Assembly: GCF_052857255.1 (NCBI RefSeq)
Contig: NC_135505.1
Location: 135,774,356 to 135,838,355, forward strand
Reading direction: 5' to 3'
Source: Amblyomma americanum
Taxonomy: Eukaryota > Arthropoda > Arachnida > Ixodida > Ixodidae
Length of the DNA stretch: 64,000 nt
A program made the translations under genes and the position numbers. The notes beneath the pieces are model-generated. The model was not told where the DNA came from, ran no database searches, and saw only the letters and a program-made list of their open reading frames with translations. Position 1 is the stretch's first letter; the number at the start of each line of letters is the position of its first letter. Of this stretch, positions 21,267-31,002 are shown in pieces.

Positions 21267-23224
21267 CCGAATGAAGTTGCTTTGGCGCTTTTGAATCTCC
21301 GGAGACGTCAACGAGCTCTGACATTTAAAAAGTTCACTCAATGTCTTTTTGCATTGAAAACAGTGTGCTGTATTCGTATGAACGCGTTTTTACGATGTCG
21401 GGCCCTCAGAGGCTAAAAAATTGACAGGGATACTTAATTACCTTATGTGAATTGTCAATGCGAGAACTTTAGAAGGTGTCGCTGCCTTTACGGAAATGTC
21501 ACTTCCGGTCACTTCCCTAATTCCAACGGAAACTATTCAGTCTGGTGGCGTCACATCTCCTCCAAACAATGGGAATCATGCGGGCTGGTGACGTGCTATT
21601 CCCTCCAGCCAATGTGAAAATTTCGTGACTGACGCCATATTTTTTTTTTTCGAAGAGGATTTTATTGCTATCCCTTCCCGTGTTTGTTGTTCAATACGAG
21701 ATCCCTGCTGCAGCGACAGAGAAAAATCTTGGTTCTGTCGCGTTGGTTCCGTCCACGCTTCAACCCCACAACTTTGACGCGAGCGCTAGTTGCGCCATCC
21801 CGTGTCCGCACTGCTAACCATGCTGTGCAAACGCCTCTAATGTGCGCCGCATTAATATATGTCCACGGTACACGGCCGAATCGAAATAGCGATTTGAAGG
21901 CTCGATTTTAAGTAGCATTTGGCGCATGCGCACTACTAAGCGCGTTGTTTTAAGCGTGCGCTGTCTGTCAACGTATGACCGTCTACACTATACACTAAAG
22001 CCTGCCTGTTACAGCCTGTTACACAGCCTCAGAGGTTTGCTTCTAAGTCGTGTAGAGGAGATCTTGTTGCATAGTTAAAATTGTATAGTTAAAAGTGATA
22101 AGCCTCTGCAGAGATGTGAGGCAGTTCATTTGCCCTTCAGGGGACATGGAGCGTTGATGATGCAAGACCAACCTTCACACGACATTGCCTATAATACCCC
22201 TCCCCCGGGCTGTATATTTTTGGCAAAAGTTTTATATGAAATACGTCCAGGCGCTATGGAAATCGGCGCACAATGATCTGCCAATTACTTTTTCGCTCTA
22301 AAGCTATAGGGCCGTGGCGCGAGCGGTATTCTGATAAATCGAGATAGTATTCGATGGAAACGAGCCTCGAGTTTGCACGGGCACCCAGTGCAAGTATGAA
22401 TACATAATCTTTCGCTATTAGCAAAATAACGTCGAGCACGGCATGTTATATTGCTCGTTTTTGATGATCGTGAATTTTTATGGCGAAAGGTTATCTGGGA
22501 CCAAAGAGCGCCATGACAAATACATGACATACTTCGACATGACATAGTTCGCGGACTGTAAAGTTGAATTTCACGGTGTCTTGTTCCTTTTTGCGTGAGT
22601 GCAGTTGGTGAAGCTAAACGTTATTTCACGCAGTCACAACAGCGCGGTGTGTTATCAGTGCGCCTAGCAGGTGTATCGCGAGTGGAGCGATCTAGCTGTG
22701 CTGACCGTACAGTTCAACCAAAATGCGCTCCGTATATGATCAAACTTCGTAGCGTGCTGACACGAAGTTCGCATCTACTGCGTACCACGTTAACGGATCA
22801 ACCTCCTGTTTTTCTGAACAAAAGCATTTTCAAATGGGCCATGTGTGTGGCCTCAGCTCTGAAAGACACAGTAAGTGACAGGACATGGTATCTTCGATTT
22901 GTCGCCTTGGCTTGTCCGGAACTTTCTGGAGCTCCTGCTAGTTTTTCGTTTCGTCTCGCGCACCTTCCTGACAGTTTCGTAACGCATTCTCTTTTTTTAC
23001 TGAAGCTCAGTTCTTGTGGAGTTGGGGCTTCTTTTCGGCTAGGCCTCGTATTTATGGACGTCCTGGATCGGTCCAAGAGCAATCTATGACGCGAAATGCG
23101 CTATACTTATGGTCGTTTCGAGGGCAGGACGTGACATCAGTGCAACTCACTGCGTCATGTTTGTTGTTTACTTTGAGAGCATAAATTCTACGGCCATGGC
23201 ATTTCATAGCATCGTTCAACGCCT
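21267..23224. other. no gene recognised; one 164-codon open frame
   Basis: The stretch holds an open frame 22595-23089 (first ATG 22736, 117 codons) with no recognised domain and no paralogue; I would not call it a gene. The part to about 21390 is the shared 3' flank of the DRRSE/EDVWP family. Confidence 0.3.
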
Positions 23225-23400
23225 CTTTTAACGCGACAGCGTTAAAGCGCCCGTTGTGCACAAAATCTGGCGTCGTCGTCGGCGTTGGGAGCGATAAATC
23301 CCGGGAGAATCAACCAGGCGGGCAACCTAGGTCACATGCCCCACCTGTGGCAGCCCCAGCCATCGCAGGGCAGTGGCCCTCAGGGATCTATGAATGTGAA
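23225..23400 (-). repeat. SINE of the 27966/63690 family (minus, diverged)
   Basis: TTAACGCGACAGCGTTAAAGCGCCCGTT is split here as TTAACGCGACAGCGTT and AAAGCGCCCGTT; it is the reverse complement of the family 3' end (GGGACCTTTAACGC at 63987-64000; TATCGCGTTAAA at about 28203-28214). The CCTAGGTCACATGCC block matches the reverse of GGTCACGTGACCTAG at 28071-28085. Confidence 0.5.
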
Positions 23401-24420
23401 GTTAAGAATGGCCAACTCTGCATATATGGATGCATCAACCTATTAACGCTGTCATAACTTTAAAGCGGAACTGAAGTGTTCCCGCCAATTTTTGGGGAAC
23501 GTGGCATTTCCGTAGGCTCATCACATTCACGCTTATTTCGCTCGTGCTTGTGGTCTGCTTCCGGGAATTGGCGAGCGAAGAACGTTATACAGCTGTGCAA
23601 ATTTTTCTCGTTTTAGTTGGCTACGCTATGTATTTATTCTCGACGGATAGATAACGGATGTATCTGGCGGAAGGTGTACGCTTGCATTTCAAATTTTCCG
23701 AATATAGCGGTCAAGCAAGGCCTACAGCAGTTGGCTTGTCACCGAACCTAACGGGGAGTACCAACAGAATGCTTCTGCAGCAAAAGTCATGCGCGGGGTT
23801 TCTCAAGTAGTAGAGTTTATGCTGTCTGCAGGTTTGCTGTATCCGCTGTTTACTAAGCTACTCGAGGATAGTTCAGAATTTCGTCAATCGAAGAGGCCTA
23901 CAGTATAGTTTTGCGCCGAGAAACGATGTCGAAAGTGCAGCAGAAAATAAAGCCGTGGCTTTCTGTTGATTACAAAATCGCTTTACAAAGTTAGATGTGT
24001 ATGAGCAAAGCGTGTCACCCGTGCAATTTATAGAGACAACATATTGCACGGCTATACAGATTTCAGGCGGAATCAATAAACTCCTCAGGTTATCAAACAT
24101 GACATTCAATATATTGGCACACGTCTCAGCCAGCGCTGTAGTTCACGCGACGTCCAGCTTGGCTCGCCACCGTCGTCAGGTGCTTCCTTTGTCACAGGTT
24201 AAATGCGCTGACACTCCTATCCACATCCCCTATTAATTTTCGGTAACCGTGGAGGCAGCCAATATGGAGGCCAATATGGAGTCAATGCAACGAAAGCAGC
24301 TAAATGGGTTGAGTGGGAATTTGGCTGACGGGTGTTGCTTCTGGAGAGCAGCTGGCTTTGTCACTGAGTGTTTGAATCTGATTTTGTCGTCGCTTTTTCG
24401 TTCAGGTGCTGCTTGTTCTT
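23401..24420. other. no gene recognised
   Basis: Short ORFs on both strands without motifs. Nothing further seen. Confidence 0.35.
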
Positions 24421-24716
24421 CTATAGTCGGATACAACTCAAGACTGCAGCGGCATTCCCCCGTCAAGTGACCCCCCTCCAGCCAATGGCGTCCGACGGTT
24501 CTAATGACCCTGCTAGAGTGACAAAGCAGGGCCTGGTAGATAAAAGGGGATAATGCCTTCCCTCTATTGTGGGGGATAGACTGCTCTCTCTATTGTGGCG
24601 CCACTCCTTGCTATGTCACGCTAGCAGGGTCATGAGAATTGGCCGAAGACATTGGCTGGAAGAGGATTCTTTGACCGGGAAAAGGCGCTTCGTTCTTTGG
24701 TTGTCTCCGACTATAG
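24421..24716. mobile_element. MITE, AGTCGGATACAA family, copy 2
   Basis: Left end CTATAGTCGGATACAACTCA; right end TTGGTTGTCTCCGACTATAG is its near reverse complement. A second internal inverted pair, TGACCCTGCTAGAGTGACAA and its partner near 24613-24635, gives the element a foldback form. Homologous to 574-879; a one-ended copy is at 40462-40482. Confidence 0.75.
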
Positions 24717-24919
24717 TGAGTGAAGTCCTTGTGGAGGGCGACGCAGGTTTCTTAGCGGTGTGGGAGGCTTATGGAGGGTACAGTTGGGAGGTGGGGAGCT
24801 GGATCCAAGGTTGCGTTAGGTGGGTGGAAAGCCCCGTAGCAAGGAGAGTTCGGTGAGGAGGCGGCAGAGGTGTTGGGCGAGGGGGGGGGGGGGGGTACGT
24901 TTGGAGGGTGGAGGCTTCA

Positions 24920-24980
24920 GTAGTCGTGACTAGAGTCACTAAATAAAGACTCTTTATTTAGTGACTCTAGTCGTGACTAC
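24920..24980. repeat. 29-bp-arm inverted repeat
   Basis: Arms 24920-24948 and 24952-24980 match at 27 of 29 positions around a 3-base loop. The centre contains AATAAA on one strand and TTTATT on the other. Could form a hairpin in RNA or a cruciform in DNA. Preceded by a G15 tract at 24881-24895. Confidence 0.9.
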
Positions 24981-25046
24981 AGACAGACACCGCCATTTTG
25001 GCTGAAAAAATGATAGTTTGAGATGAAGCCTGCCACGTCGGGACCA

Positions 25047-25290
25047 TTAGCCGCCGCGGTGGCTGAGTAGTTATGGCGCTCGGCTGCTGGCCGGAAAGAC
25101 GCGGGCTCGATCCCGGCCGCGGCGGTCGAATTTCGATGGAGGCAAAATTCTAGAGGCCCGTGTACTGTGCGATGTCAGTGCATGTTAAAGAACCCCAGGT
25201 GGTCGAAATTCCCGGAGCCCTTCACTACGGCGTCTCTCATAGCCTGAGTCGCTTTCGGACGTTAAACCCCCATAAACGAAACCAAACCAA
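25047..25290 (+). repeat. Ruka SINE, full length, with 12-bp target duplication
   Basis: Starts TTAGCCGCCGCGGTGGCTGA and ends CCCATAAACGAAACCAAACC. Flanked by perfect copies of ACGTCGGGACCA at 25035-25046 and 25291-25302. B box GGCTCGATCCC is close to consensus. The clean duplication shows an intact retroposition event. Confidence 0.95.
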
Positions 25291-25373
25291 ACGTCGGGAC
25301 CAATCGGCGCGCGCGCAGTAGTGGGGCGCGGTACACGGCAAGCGGTACGCGCTATGCTAAAGGTACGTAATAT

Positions 25374-25606
25374 ACACGTTTAGCATACCGTGTTACCGTT
25401 ACTGTGACCGGAGTACCGGAATCCCGCTCACCGGCAGTAAGCAAGCGCTGACTGGTCCCAAGCTCCCAATGCGGAAGGCTTGCGTGCAGCTGCCGGGTAC
25501 GTGGCGCCATCTGGCGCCGCTGAGGGGATCTGCACATGCGCATTGGCGGTAGGCGGGCTCCCGGTACTCCAGCAACGCTAATGGTAACACGGTATGCTAA
25601 ACGCGT
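25374..25606. mobile_element. 233-bp MITE with ACRCGTTTAGCATACC ends
   Basis: Left terminal repeat ACACGTTTAGCATACCGTGT, right (reverse complement) ACGCGTTTAGCATACCGTGT; 26 of 28 bases match. The interior shows a second symmetric block (GGAGTACCGG and CCGGTACTCC). No target duplication could be fixed with confidence, so the superfamily stays open. Confidence 0.7.
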
Positions 25607-27110
25607 CTAATGTGACCTGGTGGGTACAGGTACAGCCTGTCTAGAAGGCAGTGAGATTAGGAAGAGCAGACCCACGTCTGCTGTACAATGTAGCGAGGTT
25701 AATGCGAGTGTTAATAGTAGTAATGAATACTCATTCATTTCCAATGAACGTGGTACAAGACATAATAGTGCGCGATGTCAGGTATGGTGAGGAGGGCGCT
25801 ATCTTGGATAGCTTGCATAGCGGGAACGGGTGGAGAGCGCGACGTTATCGATGTGTCCGTTTTGGTGCGCACAAAACGACGGTACACTGGTACACGTACG
25901 GTACACATCATGCTTTCTCTACTTCCTTATCTCTTTCGTTGCATAAAGTGTTGACCTGATTTGAATAATCAATGATATGTTTTTCTGTGCAGAATATTTT
26001 TTCTGTTGCTTTTTTTGTTATCATTTTTTTTGTGTACGCTTCATTTCCTCATTGTCTTTCTGATGATTATTGTGTATGTATGATGCCTGCTGCCCTGCAA
26101 TGTAGGGGCCGAGGGGCATGTCAAGCCACAAATTCTGGCTTTTTTCCATCGACCCTCACCATGTATACATGGGATATAAACTGAAATTGAAATGACATTC
26201 ACCCAGGTTAGGCAGTGTGTCTTCAAACCAATTTTCATTTCTTGGGAAGGCTCATCGCTCACGGATAATGCCTGACGAAGTGGAAGCCCAAACAGCGGCC
26301 GACGTGAACGTATTGGGCAGCAGACGCAGCTCCAAATCACGTGTCGTCTTGGCGCGTCCTTGAATCGCAAGCTTCAGCCGCTGCAACCGGTTTCGGCGCC
26401 TCATTCGCAAGAGCTGTGGAGCAAGCAATGTTCGCGTGCACTGTTGCTCATCAGCGACTGTCAAGAATCCGGCACCGATTTCGCAGCCCTCCATACTGCC
26501 GACAGCGGGAGGAAGGGAGGGATCGTGAGTGGCTTTGAGTCTGTCTTGCTTTGGATATTTCAGTGGATTGCTTAATTGTTGACTTTTGCTGTTGCAGGGC
26601 GTTGCAAATAATTTTTATAGAGTCTATTAATGTTTAACACTGCGATACCAGCGATAAACAGAAAATATGTTTATGAAAAACGTGATTTGTAACGTTCTGC
26701 TGTCATAGCAGTTCGCCGATGGACATCGCCACCAGTTTCAAATGCCAATTTGTGTATCCGTGTAGAACGGGAACGTCAGTAGGCAATGACATTCGTTGTG
26801 AATGTCATTTCCTGCGAATGACAATCAACGTCCCGTGTGACAGGGGCATTAACCATCAATATTTTTACCGTTTTGGGCGGATCGAACTCGGGTTACTGGC
26901 ACGGTAAACAGCGGCTCGCATTTGAACTCATATGGATTTGAACGCTATGGCTTTCCGCCGATGTTTCCTTGACGTTAGACGTAGGTGGGTCACAGCTCAC
27001 CAGTTTGATTGAAAGCATCGCCGACAAACTGTTCCTCACCGAGGCGCCTTTTACGATCTGGCACTCTAAAGTTCAAGCCGGTGCCAATTACAAGTCGGTG
27101 TACTAAGCCC
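25607..27110. other. no gene recognised
   Basis: A 32-codon Met ORF at 26268 (MPDEVEAQTAADVNVLGSRR) and a consensus-like donor GTGAGT at 26525-26530 lie in a GC-richer patch that could be a 5' exon, but nothing downstream supports it. Otherwise non-coding. Confidence 0.25.
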
Positions 27111-27380
27111 TCATAAAAATGCTCTATAGACAGTCTATAGACATTTTATAGACTCTATCGCCTTCCTATTGATATTTCTTTTCGTCTATACATAGCCTAT
27201 GGGCTGTTCATAGACAAACGTCTACTAAAAGTGTACGGCCATAACTGTATAGATTGTCTACAGACTGTCTATCGGATTGTATTGCCTATAGACTATTCTC
27301 TTGGATTTTTCTGCAGACAGCCTATAGACTATATAAACAGAAGTCTATGGACAATCTATAGACTCTCTAAATACCCATAT
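27111..27380. repeat. CTATAGAC-rich repeat, copy 1
   Basis: Begins CATAAAAATGCTCTATAGAC and holds many copies or near copies of CTATAGAC in both orientations (CTATAGAC and GTCTATAG). The same start and the same TCCTATTGATATTTCTTTTC block (TCCTATAGATATTTCCTTTG in copy 2) recur at 42434-42665, so this is an interspersed family with an internally repetitive body. No coding capacity. Confidence 0.7.
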
Positions 27381-27677
27381 AGTCAGGTATAGTCAGGCTC
27401 GGCCTATTTCCAACACCAGGCAAGTGACAAAGCTCAGTACTTATAATCGCCTCAGTTATTAAGAGGAAGCTGAAAATTCTGTACCGTTCGAAAAGACGTC
27501 CAGATATGGGCACCTTATAGTCTACGAATATGTATTTTTTGGTCAATTACATTCCTAGGAAAGACACAATCACCGATTAAAAAAAAAAACACTGGAGCAC
27601 CTACAATTCCATCGTGCGCTGACGATGCGACAGCATAGAAGCTGTAGCTGCATTTGGCAGACATGACGGGTGGGGCT

Positions 27678-27962
27678 TGTAATAATAATAATAATAATTG
27701 GCTTTTGGGGGAAAGGAAATGGCGCAGTATCTGTCTCATATATCGTTGGACACCTGAACCGCGCCGTAAGGGAAGGGATAAAGGAGGGAGTGAAAGAAGA
27801 GAGGAACAATGAGGTCCCGTAGTGGAGGGCTCCGGAATAATTTCGACCACCTGGGGATCTTTAACGCGCACTGACATCGCACAGCACACGGGCGCCTTAG
27901 CGTTTTTCCTCCATAAAAACGCAGCCGCCGCGGTCGGGTTCGAACCCGGGACCTCCGGATCA
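27678..27962 (-). repeat. Ruka-related SINE, long-tail variant (minus)
   Basis: Tail (TAATAA)n at 27680-27697, then GGCTTTTGGGGGAAAGGAAA, the shared GATCTTTAACGCGCACTGAC block and the tRNA-like head complement GGGTTCGAACCCGGGACCTC. The 5' tRNA start is missing because a second SINE follows directly. Confidence 0.85.
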
Positions 27963-27965
27963 GTA

Positions 27966-28215
27966 GTCAGGTTGCTCTTTCCGAGCGACCAATCATTAAC
28001 TTAACTGCCACGTACTAACGATGGGCAGTTTGCTCACTATCCAGTGGGCAGGTTGTGATGACGCCGCAAGGTCACGTGACCTAGATGGCCCACCTGCCTC
28101 CTAGGGTGCTCTCTGGTGACCGCCTGCCTGAGCCATGCCCATGATGCTTAATTCGCTCACAACGGCGACACCGGATTTTCTTGTAAACGGGGCGTTTATC
28201 GCTATCGCGTTAAAT
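27966..28215 (+). repeat. second tick SINE family, body and 3' end
   Basis: TTGCTCTTTCCGAGCGACCA, ATCATTAACTTAACTGCCAC, GGGCAGGTTGTGATGACGCC, and the 3' end CGGCGACACCGGATTTTCTT to CTATCGCGTTAAA. Matches 63760-64000 closely. It directly abuts the preceding Ruka-related SINE. Confidence 0.75.
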
Positions 28216-30080
28216 GCGGCTGATGTGCAGCCCTGCACAGCAAAGTGCGTGGCAGGTGTGATCACAGACGGAGAGCGCGCGCATGCTCCGGCTTCACAAC
28301 CCCACACTATTTCTCCGAAGTCGAGCCGAGCTGGCATTCTGGACAATAATTTCTATGCCGCACAGAGAAGTTGCCTGTGCACGTGGACAGCGTTTAGTGC
28401 GTTTATGCCGAATGTAATGAGTTTGCGCCGTACTCACTACGCAAAACACGACGCACTCGGCTCGAAGTTCGCAGAACTCACCTCGCGCCGTCTGTGCTGT
28501 GCAGCCCATGCCGTTTAAGTTGACCGTGTGGCACCCCGGAAATGACATGAAAGGCAAGAGTCACGCGTTGAAAGTCACAATAAACTTGAACGTACGAAAA
28601 TGGTTGCAAATACCGGCAGTTATAAACAGGAACCTTTACTAATCCTTACATTTATTGCAAATTCGCCCCGGACAAGTTCAGGCCGGACTGCGTTAAAGGA
28701 GTATAGACATCTAACTTTTGGGTGCGTGTTTTCTTCTTTGTAATGATGCGTAAGGCACTATTTTAAATTGACTGCCAAGTCGTGTCCTCCTGCGACCGCT
28801 AAAGAATTTTTAATCGAATTTCTTTCTCGTGCTGTTTACGTTTCAACATGCCAACAATGAGTGGGACGTCAAAGTGTGGTTATAGGTCAGGTGAGGCATG
28901 AAAAAACTGCAATATAATCGCTGTGTCTACATTCTTCCTCATTCCGGCTCTTGAGGAAGGCTGGGATTCAGCACAGTAGTTAATTAAAATGATGAAGCAG
29001 CGATTATGTCGCAGTTTTTTCAAGCCTCAAGCGACATATAATCAATCTTCGACATCACAGCCATCGTTCGGCTGTTGAAACCGAAGCGGTATGACACAAA
29101 AATTAGATTATAAATTATTTAGTGGTCGAAGCAATTAAAACATGGTGATCCATGCGTAGTAGTTTCTTCTGCGTCATTGTAGAGCAGAAGACATATCGAA
29201 AAAATAGATGTCTGTACTCCTTTAAATGCGGGGCACTCGGAGCGACTCTCATTCACGTTATTTTGAATGCCTGGCGGACAAAACCGCCGGATCGTTTGTG
29301 ACTGTATAACCCTATAAAGCAGTGGGAGACTCTAGCTCGGACCCGGATGTACTACTGCGGGCGACGGGCAGGGCCGAAGAGGTCGCTGCAAGGCTGTGCT
29401 GGGTAGCCACCTGACGTCCAGTTTGGAAGAGAGCCCACCGTGAGCGTTAATTCGAATATCCCATGATTCCCTTCCTCACACTTCCCGATGAATTAAGTTG
29501 TTCTATTACTACTACCTTCAGAGTTCGCTCACAAAACCGCCCCGTAAAAACCGCCTCTGTTGCGCACTTTGCCGGAGATATAAGTACGCGGAAAAGAGAA
29601 GAACACAAAACCTTATCTTCGGTGCTGTAACAGCGCTAAAGACGACACACCAACAAAGAGGCAGACAGCGATGCGCTGACCAGCAAATGAATCCTTCATT
29701 GAATAAGTGGTGATTTCTCGGAAAATTGGAACCAAATCGCCCAGTTTCCGTCGTGAAAAGTCGCAGTCAACGTGAGTTTTTACATCTCGTCTCTACGGCA
29801 ATACGGTGGCCGCGGCCGATAACGAGCCCAAATAACTTTCGCCGAGCAGCAGAATGGCGTAGCCACAGAGTCAAGGCGGCGGATACATGTATTTTGCGTA
29901 AAATGCCCTTAAACATTACTATTCCTTCGCGTAATAATTGCGGGGACACGTAATTAAGCTCCGCCTTATGGGTACGACGCGATAGCGTTAATGAGTTAAT
30001 GCCCACATATGCGGAATTGGTCATTCCCTACAGTCATAGACCTATGGGAGTGCTCATAGCTAAGTAAAGCAGTCGTCGCG
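28216..30080. other. no gene recognised
   Basis: Only short motif-free ORFs. The 29920-30030 part (GCGATAGCGTTAATGAGTTA) resembles SINE 3'-end sequence but is too diverged to delimit. Confidence 0.35.
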
Positions 30081-30084
30081 ACTT

Positions 30085-30250
30085 TGACCTTGAATAACCT
30101 TGAACGACCTTCAGCCCGACCGCGTTAGCCGTGTATGACCATATGTGGTACAGTTATAGTGTCTAACCCTTGACCCCTGACCTTGACCCATGACCTTTAG
30201 TTGACCTCTGGACTTTGACATTGGGTGACCTTTGGGTTGTCCTTTGACCT
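30085..30250. repeat. cluster of TGACCT motifs
   Basis: Exact TGACCT occurs at 30085, 30178, 30191, 30202, 30226 and 30245, with several one-off variants (TGACCC, CGACCT, TGACCA) between. TGACCT is the complement of AGGTCA, the nuclear-receptor half-site, but a simple degenerate tandem repeat would look the same. Confidence 0.75.
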
Positions 30251-30279
30251 TAAGAACATGCGATGTGGTGATGTGAAGC

Positions 30280-30395
30280 CACGTGTTGACATCCGATGGG
30301 GGTGTCGTAAGACCACGTGATATACGTCATAGCCACGTGGTCGTGTGGATGTATATATAGAACGGCTGTCGCGAGCGTGTAGCGGAGCTGTCATG
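30280..30395 (+). promoter_or_regulatory. putative promoter: three E-boxes and a TATA box
   Basis: CACGTG at 30280-30285, 30314-30319 and 30334-30339, a CRE-like TACGTCAT at 30323-30330, and TATATATA at 30352-30359. A start site would be expected near 30382-30390, and an ATG follows at 30393 (MDKPQTLSKRDCFSLNSRVS, 69 codons to 30599), which would leave almost no leader. The next good ATG is at 30844. No known gene follows. Confidence 0.4.
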
Positions 30396-30843
30396 GACAA
30401 GCCTCAGACGCTTAGCAAGCGTGATTGCTTTTCGCTGAATTCCAGGGTTAGCCAAGTTAAACCAGTGCCAATTTTTTTCTCGCCCTGTTTTACACAAAAG
30501 CTACCGGAAGGGCGCAGGTGTGCTTTACGGCTGCTGTACGATCGTTTTTTTTTTTCCGCATGCGCACGCGTCCTTGCCACCATGCGCACGGCCGCGTGAG
30601 GGTGCGTTGCGGATGAGGTGTACGATCACGTTTGCTGCATGCGACCGAGCGGACGACTTCGGCGTTCTGTTTGGTGCGCTCGTCAGTGCCGCCCGTGCGG
30701 CAGCACAGGCATGTGCCGTAGCAAGACACAAAGATATCTTGCCGTACGAACACACACACACACACGATATTGTGGCTCACCCAAGACACGTTTAGCTGTG
30801 AGATTTTTCGTAGCAGGTAAAACCTCGATCGGCTTGGATAGCC

Positions 30844-31002
30844 ATGGATCTCGGCGCGGCCGATTCTGACGTCCGCGAACGAAGTCGCAGCAAACTTCGC
30901 AACACCGCAGACGAGGTTCTGAAAAAGCGTCGCTGGAAACGACTAAAGTTTGCGCTATTTCTGCTTCAGAAAGTGAAAAAGGGCATCACGCCACGATCAT
31001 GA
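30844..31002 (+). CDS. candidate 52-residue basic peptide or first exon
   Basis: ATG in good context (GATAGCCATGG). The product starts MDLGAADSDVRERSRSKLRN and continues with a Lys/Arg cluster (KKRRWKRLKF) and a short hydrophobic stretch (ALFLLQ) before PRS and TGA. It sits about 460 bases after the putative TATA promoter, in GC-rich sequence that turns AT-rich just after the stop, as at an exon-intron border. It may be the 5' exon of a gene or a small ORF; I recognise no family. No convincing GT donor was fixed. Confidence 0.25.
   Translation: MDLGAADSDVRERSRSKLRNTADEVLKKRRWKRLKFALFLLQKVKKGITPRS

Noticed and set aside
22595..23089. 164-codon open frame
   Set aside because: Starts with GTG, first ATG leaves 117 codons, no recognised domain, no paralogue, no splice or poly(A) context.
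27515..27889. Minus ORFs of 79-124 codons (and equivalents at 38859-39122, 59477-59665)
   Set aside because: They are translations of the Ruka-related SINE and recur at each copy.
30085..30250. CRISPR-like spaced repeats
   Set aside because: Spacing is irregular, units are 6-8 bases and the genome is that of an arthropod.
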